5,816 nucleotides of DNA, from positions 1 to 5,816 of the forward strand of contig JAKLIL010000130.1 of the NCBI GenBank assembly GCA_022709625.1, given 5' to 3'. The notes below the pieces were generated by a model. That model saw only the letters and a list, made by a program, of their open reading frames with translations. It ran no database searches and was not told where the DNA came from. The position numbers were made by a program, and so were the translations under genes. This document shows, piece after piece, positions 1-5,816 of this stretch. The stretch comes from Verrucomicrobiota bacterium. Lineage in GTDB: Bacteria > Verrucomicrobiota > Kiritimatiellia > CAIQIC01 > Lenti-01. Positions within the stretch are counted from its first letter, which is position 1, and every line of letters begins with the position of its first letter.

Positions 1-231
1 CACGGCGTGATCGTGGAAGGCCATTGCGACGAACGCGGCAGCAACGAATACAACCTGTCGCTCGGCGAGCGCCGCGCCCTCGCGGTGCGCGCCGCGATGA
101 TCTCGCGCGGCATCGACGGCGCGCGGATCCAGACCCGCTCCTACGGCGAAGAGCGGCCCGTGGCCAACGGGCACGACGAGTCGTCCTGGCAATTGAACCG
201 CCGCGCGGAATTCACCTTCACCCAGATGTAA
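1..231 (+). CDS. pal: Peptidoglycan-associated lipoprotein Pal, C-terminal part (5' end outside window)
   Basis: This is the end of an OmpA-like peptidoglycan-binding domain, 76 codons ending in TAA at 229-231. Visible marks are GHCDERG near the left edge, then NLSLGERRALAV, which is the family's helix that contacts diaminopimelate in peptidoglycan. SYGEERP, GHDE and the terminal NRRAEFTF follow. The SYGxExP and GHDE segments match Pal more closely than general OmpA or MotB proteins. Pal is an outer-membrane lipoprotein that anchors the membrane to the wall and works with TolA and TolB in cell division. Its signal peptide, lipobox and N-terminal half lie left of the window. The GTG at 7 is an internal valine, not a start, because the frame is open to base 1 and the domain is already under way. 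tolB is the usual upstream neighbour but cannot be seen here. A strong terminator follows at 281-321. Confidence 0.93.
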   Translation, partial: HGVIVEGHCDERGSNEYNLSLGERRALAVRAAMISRGIDGARIQTRSYGEERPVANGHDESSWQLNRRAEFTFTQM

Positions 232-234
232 GGC

Positions 235-1140
235 TCACTCGGCCGCCGCGGCCGCCAGCCGCGCCAGCCAGGTCGTCTGCAACCGCCTGTCGGCATAATG
301 CCGCCAGGCGGTTTTGAATTTCCGCAGTTGCGCCGCCCGCCGCCGGGCCAGCGCCCGGCGCACCGCGCGGCGCGCGGCGCCGGAGGGCAGGCCCTGCGAC
401 AGCTCCAGCGCGCTGTCGCAGTCGTGCATCTTGCCCAGCGCGGCCTGCGCCTTCGTGATCCAATGCCCCGCGCGGACGCACTCCCGCCCCAGTTCCGGCG
501 CGAAGAATTCCGCCAGATAGCGCAGGCGGCGGCCGGCGCGCCGGAGGTCGTGCGCCGGCCCCTTCGAGAAATTCCCCACCCGCCGGTAGCGCGCCGCGAT
601 CGACTCGCGGACGGCCAGCATGCGCCGCGCCACGAAGACGGGGGCTCCCGGCGCGTTTTTCCGCCCCGGCGGCGCCCGCCGCAGGCGTTTCCGCAACATG
701 GTCTTCACCCGGCGGAACAGGCCGCAGGTCAGCGCGTCGTGGGCCAGATGCGTCCGCTGCCGCCGCAACACGGCCAAGGCGGCCCGGCGGTCGCGGACCG
801 GGACGGGATCGAGGCCGCCCGCCTGGATCAGGCCGCGCAGCAGCGTGATCCAGACGTCCATGTCGCGCGCCGCCCCCATGCGGTCGCAGACCTTCGCGAT
901 CCGCCGATCCAGCCGCTCCAGGAACTCGCGATCCAGCTTGGCGAAGGTCGCCGCCAAGCTGCGAATCCGGCGCAGCGCCACCCGGACGTCGTGCAAGGCC
1001 TCCACCGAACCCTGCAGCGCCCGCCGCTCGTTCGCCGCGATGACCGCCAATTGTTCCGCCATCAGACGGTGCAGCGTTCGTCCCGCGGCTTCGGGGCGGG
1101 TCCGGCGCCGACGCGGGGAAACGGATGCGCGCCGGGCCAT
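235..1140 (-). CDS. CHAD-domain protein (predicted polyphosphate-binding)
   Basis: The 301-residue product is a very basic, helical CHAD protein. The domain signature occurs twice, as in the family's internal duplication. The first copy is LHDVRVALRRIRSLAATF (residues 49-66), with the conserved His50 and arginines. The second is HDLRRAGRRLRYLAEFF (197-213), followed by LGKMHDCDSAL (235-245). CHAD domains are known to bind polyphosphate through their basic surface and are often encoded beside ppk or ppx, as here. No catalytic residues are evident and no CYTH triphosphatase domain is fused to it. There is no signal peptide, so it is probably cytoplasmic. The first 26 residues are an Arg-rich tail (RRRR at 10-13). 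The ATG at 1140 is preferred because it lies one base after the ppk1 stop with AGGG upstream. The next Met (codon 27, base 1062) has no ribosome binding site. The stop lies 3 bases from the pal stop, tail to tail. Confidence 0.92.
   Translation of the reverse strand: MARRASVSPRRRRTRPEAAGRTLHRLMAEQLAVIAANERRALQGSVEALHDVRVALRRIRSLAATFAKLDREFLERLDRRIAKVCDRMGAARDMDVWITLLRGLIQAGGLDPVPVRDRRAALAVLRRQRTHLAHDALTCGLFRRVKTMLRKRLRRAPPGRKNAPGAPVFVARRMLAVRESIAARYRRVGNFSKGPAHDLRRAGRRLRYLAEFFAPELGRECVRAGHWITKAQAALGKMHDCDSALELSQGLPSGAARRAVRRALARRRAAQLRKFKTAWRHYADRRLQTTWLARLAAAAAE
281..321 (+). terminator. Intrinsic terminator for pal, inside the CHAD gene
   Basis: Bases 281-289 (AACCGCCTG) pair perfectly with 305-313 (CAGGCGGTT). 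After one T/C mismatch (290/304), 291-294 (CGGC) pairs with 300-303 (GCCG), closing a 5-base ATAAT loop. The result is a 13-bp, mostly GC stem followed by TTTTGAATTT at 312-321. This is the classic Rho-independent layout and it points along the + strand, 50 bases after the pal stop. On the minus strand the stem is followed by GCAGACG with no T-run, so it should not stop the opposing operon efficiently. It lies wholly within the antisense strand of the CHAD coding region, around codons 274-287. Confidence 0.8.
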
Positions 1141-1141
1141 C

Positions 1142-3277
1142 TCAACCCTGCTTTTTCTGTTCGGCCGGGCGCTGCGGCTCGAACGCCGGCGCCTGGCGCA
1201 GCGCCGCCTCGGCGCGCTCCGCGGCGCGCCGCTGGAACTCCTCCTGGCTGCGCAGCGGGGGATGCCGCGCGTCTGGCTGGCGGCGCTCGTAGGCGCCGTT
1301 CGGCAGCAGCCGCCAGGCTTGCCGGGTGTCCGCCAGACAAGTGGCCAGGATCTGGCCGAGTTTCTCGGCGGCGGCGCGATCCTCCACCGGCACCATCAGT
1401 TCGATGCGCCGGTCCAGGTTCCGCGGCATCCAGTCCGCGCTGGACATGAACAACTGCGGATCGCCGCCGTTGTGGAAACGGAAAATGCGGGCGTGTTCCA
1501 GGTAGCGGTCCACCACGCTGACGACGCGGACGTTTTCGCTGACGCCCTTGACGCCGGGGCGGAGGCAGCAAATGCCGCGCACGTTGAGCCGGATCTTCAC
1601 CCCGGCCTGCGACGCCCGGCACAAGGCCTCGGCCAGTTCCGGATCGGCCAGCGAATTGATCTTGGCGTCGATCGCGGCGTCCTCGCCCTGCCGGCGGCGC
1701 TCGGCTTCGGCTTCGATCAGTTCCAGCAGCCGCGGGCGGATGCCCAGCGGCGCGGCTTCGATCTTGCGGTATTTCGTCGGCTGGGAATAGCCGGTGAGCA
1801 CGTTGAAGAACACCGAGGCGTCGGCCCCGTAGTCCTCCGCGCGGGTCAGGTAGCTGACGTCCGAATACAGGCGCGCGGTTTTTTCGTTGTAGTTGCCGGT
1901 GCCGAAATGGACGTAGCGCGCCACGCCTTCCGGCTCGCGCCGCACGATCACGCAGACTTTCGCGTGCGTCTTGTAGCCCTTCACGCCGTAGATGACTTGC
2001 GCGCCGGCGCGGGCCAGCGCGTCGGCCCAATCGATGTTGCGCGCCTCGTCGAAGCGCGCCTTCAGCTCGACCAGCGCCGTGACGTGCTTGCCCCGCTCGG
2101 CCGCGCGCATCAGGGCGGCCACCACCGGGCTGTTTTCGCTCACCCGGTAGAGCACTTGCTTGATCGCGAGCACGTTGGGGTCGTCGGCGGCCTCCTGCAG
2201 CAAGCGCAGCACCGGATCGTAGCTTTCGTAGGGGTGCAGCAGCAGCAGGTCGCCGCGCTGCAGCACGGCGAACATCGATTCGGCCGCGGGCGCCTCGGGC
2301 ACCGGCTGGGGCGGCCACGGTTCGATTTTCAGCGCGTCGTAGCCCGCCAGGTTGGCCAGCCGGAAAAACGCGGCGAGATCCAGCGGGCCCGGCACCGCAT
2401 AGACGTCCGCCGCCGCCACCTTCAGCGCCGCCTGCAGGAAGCGGCGCGCCGCCGGCGACGCGCCCTTTTCGATTTCCAGCCGCACGCAGTCGCTCTCCTT
2501 GCGTTCGACGAGCACTTCGCGCATCAGGTCGAGCAGGTCGCCCGCCTGGTCCTCGCGCACGCCCATGTCCGCGTTGCGCGTGAGGCGGAACGCCGCGCAT
2601 TCCAGCACCTTCACGCCGGGGAACAGCCGCCCGACATGGGCGCGCATGATTTCCTCCAGCAGGACGTACGAAAATCCGGCTTCGTCCGGCAAGGTCAGGA
2701 ACCGGGCCAGGCCCTTGGGCACCGCCACCACGGCATGGCGTTCCCCGCCCGACTCCGGCGCGCCTTCCAGCCGCACGTAGAGATGGAGGCCCAGGCCCGC
2801 CAGCAGCGGGAATTCCGCGTCCGGCGCCACCGCCATCGGCGTGACGACCGGGAAAATGACATCCGCGAACATGGCCTCCGCGTGGCTCAACTGGGCCGCG
2901 CTCAGCTCGTCCATGCCCAGGCGGCGGATGCCGCCCTTGCGCAGGGGCGGTTCGATGGCCTTCAGCAGGCAGGCGTATTGCCGTTCCACCAGCTCGTGCA
3001 TCCGCTCCGCGATCGCCGCGAGCTGCTCCGAGGGCGTCAGCCCGGCCGGATCCGGCTGCTCCTCCCCCTGCCGCTGGAGCATTTTCAGCCCGCCCACCCG
3101 CACCATGAAGAACTCGTCCGCGTTCGAGGCCGTGATGGCCGCGAACTTCAGCCGTTCCAGCGGCGGCAGGGCGGTGTCCTCCGCCTGCTCCAGCACGCGG
3201 AAATTGAAATGGATCCAGCTCAGTTCCCGGTTCAGGAAGGGCATGGCCGCTTCTTTGGCTTTTTTGTCCGCGCTCAT
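1142..3277 (-). CDS. ppk1: Polyphosphate kinase 1 (Ppk1)
   Basis: The 711-residue product reversibly transfers the gamma-phosphate of ATP to inorganic polyphosphate chains. Visible in order: the N-domain motif FLNRELSWIHFNFRVL (14-29); SNADEFFMVRVGGLK (51-65), with an Asn expected to contact the nucleotide; VVTPMAV (144-150); and HPYESYDPV (348-356). Next come YRVSENSPV, KARFDEARNIDWA, and GYKTHAK with His438, the residue expected to be autophosphorylated (E. coli His435). HFGTGNYNEKTARLYSD contains Tyr471. Then come RLNVRGICCLRPG with Arg567, and YLEHARIFRFHNGGD with His595 (E. coli His592). The catalytic set is complete, so the enzyme should be active. Length is close to the E. coli enzyme, plus a charged tail of about 45 residues after residue 665. 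The start at 3277 has a strong GAGGTGG site 6 bases upstream. Met12 (base 3244) is a weaker alternative. It lies 11 bases after the ppx stop and 1 base before the CHAD gene, in one operon. Confidence 0.98.
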   Translation of the reverse strand: MSADKKAKEAAMPFLNRELSWIHFNFRVLEQAEDTALPPLERLKFAAITASNADEFFMVRVGGLKMLQRQGEEQPDPAGLTPSEQLAAIAERMHELVERQYACLLKAIEPPLRKGGIRRLGMDELSAAQLSHAEAMFADVIFPVVTPMAVAPDAEFPLLAGLGLHLYVRLEGAPESGGERHAVVAVPKGLARFLTLPDEAGFSYVLLEEIMRAHVGRLFPGVKVLECAAFRLTRNADMGVREDQAGDLLDLMREVLVERKESDCVRLEIEKGASPAARRFLQAALKVAAADVYAVPGPLDLAAFFRLANLAGYDALKIEPWPPQPVPEAPAAESMFAVLQRGDLLLLHPYESYDPVLRLLQEAADDPNVLAIKQVLYRVSENSPVVAALMRAAERGKHVTALVELKARFDEARNIDWADALARAGAQVIYGVKGYKTHAKVCVIVRREPEGVARYVHFGTGNYNEKTARLYSDVSYLTRAEDYGADASVFFNVLTGYSQPTKYRKIEAAPLGIRPRLLELIEAEAERRRQGEDAAIDAKINSLADPELAEALCRASQAGVKIRLNVRGICCLRPGVKGVSENVRVVSVVDRYLEHARIFRFHNGGDPQLFMSSADWMPRNLDRRIELMVPVEDRAAAEKLGQILATCLADTRQAWRLLPNGAYERRQPDARHPPLRSQEEFQRRAAERAEAALRQAPAFEPQRPAEQKKQG
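1146..1149 (-). promoter_or_regulatory. Ribosome binding site of the CHAD gene, inside the end of ppk1
   Basis: Read on the minus strand, AGGG sits 5 bases before the ATG at 1140 and lies within the last codons of ppk1. The junction reads TGA-G-ATG, so a ribosome ending ppk1 can restart almost on the spot. This supports translational coupling. Confidence 0.55.
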
Positions 3278-3283
3278 GCCGGT

Positions 3284-3290
3284 CCACCTC
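3284..3290 (-). promoter_or_regulatory. Ribosome binding site of ppk1, overlapping the ppx stop codon
   Basis: On the minus strand the sequence TGAGGTGGACCGGCATG contains a strong Shine-Dalgarno element, GAGGTGG, 6 bases before the ppk1 ATG. Its first two bases are the GA of the upstream ppx stop TGA (3291-3289). This fixes the start at 3277 and suggests coupled translation. Confidence 0.8.
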
Positions 3291-4914
3291 AGGCCAGGGC
3301 GTCGCCGGGCAATTCGGCCCGCACTTCGCGCACCTCGGGCGCCAGGCCGAACACGTCGGCGAACAGGGTGCCCTTTTCGCGCAGCTGCAGCCGCTCCATC
3401 GTCAGGTCCTCCACGTCCCGCACCCCGATCACGAACCGGTCGGCCTCGCGCCGGAACTCCAGCGCCAGGGGCGTCTCGCGGTAGGTGCGCGCGAGGGCGT
3501 CCGCCACCCGCAGCAGGGCGGCCAGCTTGGCGACGGTCATCCGGTCGGCGAGCGGCAGCATCGCGAACTCGGGATGGGCCGGGCTCGGCACGGCCTTGCG
3601 GTGGTAGCGCGAGACGATCGCCACGAGCTGCATGTCGTGCCGCGTCAGTCCGAACAAATCGCTGTTCTGGACGAGGTACATGGAATGCTTGTGGTGCGCG
3701 CGCGCGTTCACGTAGGTGCCGATCTCGTGCAGGATCGCCGCGCAGCGCAGCAGCAGCCGTTCGTGGCCGCCCAACTGGTGCTCCTCGCGCAGTTCGTCGA
3801 ACAGGGCCAGCGCCGTCGCCTCGACGTTCCGGCCGTGGACCGGATCGACGCCGTAGCGCGCCGCGAGGGTCTGCGCGGAATAGACCACCTGCTCCTCGTA
3901 GCCGGCGGAACGGAAATCGCGCAGGGCCATCTCGCGCAGCAGGCCGTCGCGCAGCGTCGCCTGCACGACGTACACCTCGCGCACCTTCAGGGCCCGCGCC
4001 GCCTGGGCGATCGACATCACGGCGGGAGCCACCGTTTCCGCGTCCGGATAGGTCATTTTGTGCGTCTTGACCAGGCGGGCCGCCGGCATCGCCGCCAACT
4101 TGTCCGCCAAATCCGCCAGTTGCGCCGCCGGCGCGGCCGTCACGCGCGGATCGGCCGCCGGGGCCGCCCCCGCGGCCTGCTCCGCCGCAAAGCGCGCGCC
4201 CGCGCCCATCACCACCAGCGCCGCGATCTTCTCGCGGGGAATCGCCTGCTGCACCTGGTCGACCAGTTCGGCGGCGTAGGCTTTCAGCAGGCCCTTCAGC
4301 CGCGGGCCGGCGCCGCCGCCGGCTTCCACCAGCTCGTGGGTGCGCAGCGCCCCCGTATGGAAGGATTGCGCCACCGTCACCTTCCCGTCGCGCAGGTACA
4401 GCAGGATGCTTTGGCCGCTGCCGATTTCCAGGACCGCCACGTTGCCGGCCGCCAGGATGCCGCTGGTCTCCAGGATCTGCTGCACCGCCAGATAGGTCAG
4501 GCGCGCCTCTTCCGACTCCTCCAGCACGGTCACGTCGATGCCCGTCGCCGCGGCCACCCGGTCCAGGAACATGTCGCGGTTCGCCGCTTCGCGGGCGAAG
4601 CTCGTCGCCACCGCGCGGACCTGGTCGGGACGCGCCACGCCGTATTCCTTCATCAGCCGCGCGTAGTTTTTCAAAATGGCCACGCAGCGGCGCAGGGTTT
4701 CCTGCTGGATGCGGCCGCGGGTAAAGACGTCCTTGCCCAGCCGGACGCCGTGGCGCAGGCTCTCCAGCAGGCGCACCTCGCCCTGCGGCCCCACCTCGCC
4801 GATGTCCAGCCGCAGCGCCGATGAACCAATGTCGATCGCCGCCACCACCCGCCGCGCCGGCTCGGGCGTCGGACTCGCCGGTTCCGGCGGCACGGGCTGT
4901 TTCAAGGCTTCCAT
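3289..4914 (-). CDS. ppx: Ppx/GppA-type exopolyphosphatase, divergent active-site loops
   Basis: The 541-residue product has the Ppx/GppA layout: two actin-like ATPase-fold lobes and a C-terminal HD-type helical domain. Family members cleave terminal phosphate from polyP or pppGpp. Visible are AAIDIGSSALRLDIGEV (25-41, first phosphate loop), SEEARLTYLAV (134-144, Glu136 matching E. coli PPX Glu121), LEIGSGQSILL (162-172, second loop), TLRDGLL (320-326), and LHEIGTYVNARAHHKHS (395-411) with RYHRK (436-440) in the HD-type domain. HE in place of HD also occurs in E. coli PPX. Oddities: the second loop lacks the usual DIGGGSTEL form, with Glu163 for Asp, Gln168 for Ser and Ile170 for Glu. An Ala-rich stretch runs from 237 to 279. 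The N-terminus carries a proline-rich lead of about 22 residues. The start at 4914 is set by AAAGGA upstream. Family and placement beside ppk1 are secure. Whether it hydrolyses polyP, pppGpp or only binds them is open. Confidence 0.93.
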   Translation of the reverse strand: MEALKQPVPPEPASPTPEPARRVVAAIDIGSSALRLDIGEVGPQGEVRLLESLRHGVRLGKDVFTRGRIQQETLRRCVAILKNYARLMKEYGVARPDQVRAVATSFAREAANRDMFLDRVAAATGIDVTVLEESEEARLTYLAVQQILETSGILAAGNVAVLEIGSGQSILLYLRDGKVTVAQSFHTGALRTHELVEAGGGAGPRLKGLLKAYAAELVDQVQQAIPREKIAALVVMGAGARFAAEQAAGAAPAADPRVTAAPAAQLADLADKLAAMPAARLVKTHKMTYPDAETVAPAVMSIAQAARALKVREVYVVQATLRDGLLREMALRDFRSAGYEEQVVYSAQTLAARYGVDPVHGRNVEATALALFDELREEHQLGGHERLLLRCAAILHEIGTYVNARAHHKHSMYLVQNSDLFGLTRHDMQLVAIVSRYHRKAVPSPAHPEFAMLPLADRMTVAKLAALLRVADALARTYRETPLALEFRREADRFVIGVRDVEDLTMERLQLREKGTLFADVFGLAPEVREVRAELPGDALA

Positions 4915-4922
4915 TCCGCTGG

Positions 4923-4928
4923 TCCTTT
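4923..4928 (-). promoter_or_regulatory. Ribosome binding site of ppx, overlapping the ROK kinase stop codon
   Basis: Read on the minus strand, AAAGGA ends 8 bases before the ATG at 4914. Its first two bases are the last two of the upstream TAA stop (4929-4927). This supports the chosen start and operon continuity. Confidence 0.7.
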
Positions 4929-5816
4929 ATCCGGCGGCTTCCGCCACGAGCGCTGCGGCGCCCAGCGTGGTGGCGTCATCGCCCAAGGCGGCGGCGACCA
5001 CCTCGAGTTGCCGCACGAACGACGCCATCGCGGTCTCCTTGACGCCGGCGCGGACTTCTTCGAGGATCAGGCGCGGCAGGGCTTCGACCAGGCCGCCGCC
5101 CAGCACCAGGACGTCCGGCGCCAGCAGGTTCACCACGCCGCCGATGGCGCGACCCAGCAGTCGCATGGCGTCGCGCACGATCCGCTCCACCGCCCGGTCG
5201 CCGGCCTTGATCGCCCGCGCCAGCAATCCGCTCTTGAGCTTTTTCAGATCCGCCCCGGCGTTGGCCATGACGTAGGGCGTCTCGCCCCGGAACGCCGCCT
5301 GCGCCACTTCGGCCGAGATCGCCAGCCGCCCCGCGTGGGCTTCGAGGCAGCCCCGTTTGCCGCAACCGCACAGCCGGCCGTGGTCCCGGACCGGCAGGTG
5401 GCCGATTTCCATCGCCGACCCCGTCTTGCCCCGCAGCAGCCGGCCTTCGTAGACGCAGCCGCCACCGATGCCCGTGCCCGGGAAAACGCCCACGACCGTC
5501 CGCGCGCCGCGCCCCGCCCCGAAGCGGTATTCCCCGTAGGTCCCCGCGTCCACGTCGTTCGCCAGCGCCACCCGGCAATGGAACCAGCCCGCCAGCAGGG
5601 CCCGCAGCGGCACCTTTTTCCAGCCCAGGTTCGGCGCCTCCAGGATGACGCCCGCGTCCAGATCCAGCACGCCCGGACACCCCACCCCGATGCCCGCCAC
5701 GGCGCGCGGCGGGATTTTGGCTTCCTTGAGCGCCGCCGCGATCGTTTCGCGAATGCGCGCCAGGATCGCCTTCGCCCCCGCGCTCACGGGCGTCTTGACC
5801 TTCGCCGAGGCCAACG
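4927..5816 (-). CDS. ROK-family sugar kinase, glucokinase-like (N-terminus outside window)
   Basis: About 296 codons are visible, ending in TAA at 4929-4927, and the frame runs off the right edge. Counting from the TTG at 5814 as residue 1, the motifs are GIGVGCPGVLD (41-51), NDVDAGTYGE (86-95) with Asp87 as the expected catalytic base, and FPGTGIGGG (111-119, phosphate/nucleotide loop). MEIGHLPV (135-142) and CGCGKRGCLE (149-158) follow; His139 with Cys149, 151 and 156 forms the usual ROK zinc site. LGGGLVE lies near 238-244. These indicate an active sugar kinase phosphorylating glucose or a related hexose, rather than a ROK repressor, although any N-terminal DNA-binding domain would be unseen. 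The first loop (DxGGTK) is missing only because it lies beyond the window. The substrate cannot be read from the sequence. It is the first visible gene of the cluster, 12 bases before ppx, which hints at a link with polyphosphate. Confidence 0.93.
   Translation of the reverse strand, partial: LASAKVKTPVSAGAKAILARIRETIAAALKEAKIPPRAVAGIGVGCPGVLDLDAGVILEAPNLGWKKVPLRALLAGWFHCRVALANDVDAGTYGEYRFGAGRGARTVVGVFPGTGIGGGCVYEGRLLRGKTGSAMEIGHLPVRDHGRLCGCGKRGCLEAHAGRLAISAEVAQAAFRGETPYVMANAGADLKKLKSGLLARAIKAGDRAVERIVRDAMRLLGRAIGGVVNLLAPDVLVLGGGLVEALPRLILEEVRAGVKETAMASFVRQLEVVAAALGDDATTLGAAALVAEAAG

Noticed and set aside
7..9. GTG as the start of a short OmpA-like gene
   Set aside because: The frame is open to base 1, and this codon lies within the conserved strand just before GHCDERG, so it is an internal Val of pal.
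240..262. GC palindrome (contains GCGGCCGC) at the end of the CHAD gene as a bidirectional terminator
   Set aside because: It encodes the Ala-rich C-terminus, has no proper loop and no T-run on either strand. The hairpin at 281-313 explains pal termination much better.
1062..3287. Second long minus-strand frame overlapping ppk1
   Set aside because: It is a shifted frame of the same strand, Gly/Arg/Ala-rich with no domain, and a shadow of ppk1 in GC-rich DNA.
620..3484. Very long + strand open frame (954 codons) opposite ppk1
   Set aside because: It is antisense to ppk1, which has a full set of conserved motifs. The frame is open because of high GC codon bias. Its translation is low-complexity, rich in His, Arg, Ala and Gln, with no recognisable domain.
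3574..4824. Open + strand frame opposite ppx
   Set aside because: It is antisense to a gene with clear Ppx/GppA motifs. Composition is dominated by His, Arg, Gln and Leu, as expected from an antisense shadow.
3289..4914. HE instead of HD in the C-terminal domain of the Ppx protein as a sign of inactivation
   Set aside because: E. coli PPX also has LHEVG at this place, so this is normal for the family.
5812..5814. TTG as the start codon of the ROK kinase
   Set aside because: Starting here would remove the N-terminal DxGGTK-type nucleotide loop found in ROK kinases. The frame stays open to the window edge, so the gene simply continues outside.

Overview
The window holds parts or all of five genes and almost no non-coding DNA. 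It comes from a GC-rich (about 70% by eye) Gram-negative-type bacterium. The left edge carries the end of Pal, the peptidoglycan-associated lipoprotein of the Tol-Pal envelope system, so an outer membrane is expected. Base composition and the flavour of the Pal and polyphosphate kinase sequences would fit the Planctomycetes-Verrucomicrobia-Chlamydiae group. This is an impression only and was not tested by phylogeny.

Layout: bases 1-231 (+) are the C-terminal part of pal. After only 3 bases comes the end of a four-gene minus-strand cluster that fills the rest of the window. In transcription order (right to left) it holds a ROK-family sugar kinase (5816-4927, N-terminus outside the window), a Ppx/GppA-type exopolyphosphatase (4914-3289), polyphosphate kinase Ppk1 (3277-1142) and a CHAD-domain protein (1140-235). 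Spacings are 12, 11 and 1 base. Ribosome binding sites overlap or abut the preceding stop codons, so this is almost certainly one operon. Its promoter lies beyond the right edge.

Functionally it is a polyphosphate module. Ppk1 makes polyP from ATP, the Ppx/GppA protein would degrade it or sense it, and CHAD domains are polyP-binding helical domains. The ROK kinase is the least expected member. Some ROK kinases use polyP as phosphoryl donor, so a link between polyP and sugar phosphorylation is a reasonable but unproven idea.

The points most worth a second look are a strong intrinsic terminator for pal buried antisense inside the 3' end of the CHAD gene, the altered active-site loops of the Ppx/GppA protein, and the kinase-polyP gene association. 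I see no mobile element, CRISPR array, RNA gene or gene-free stretch longer than 12 bases.
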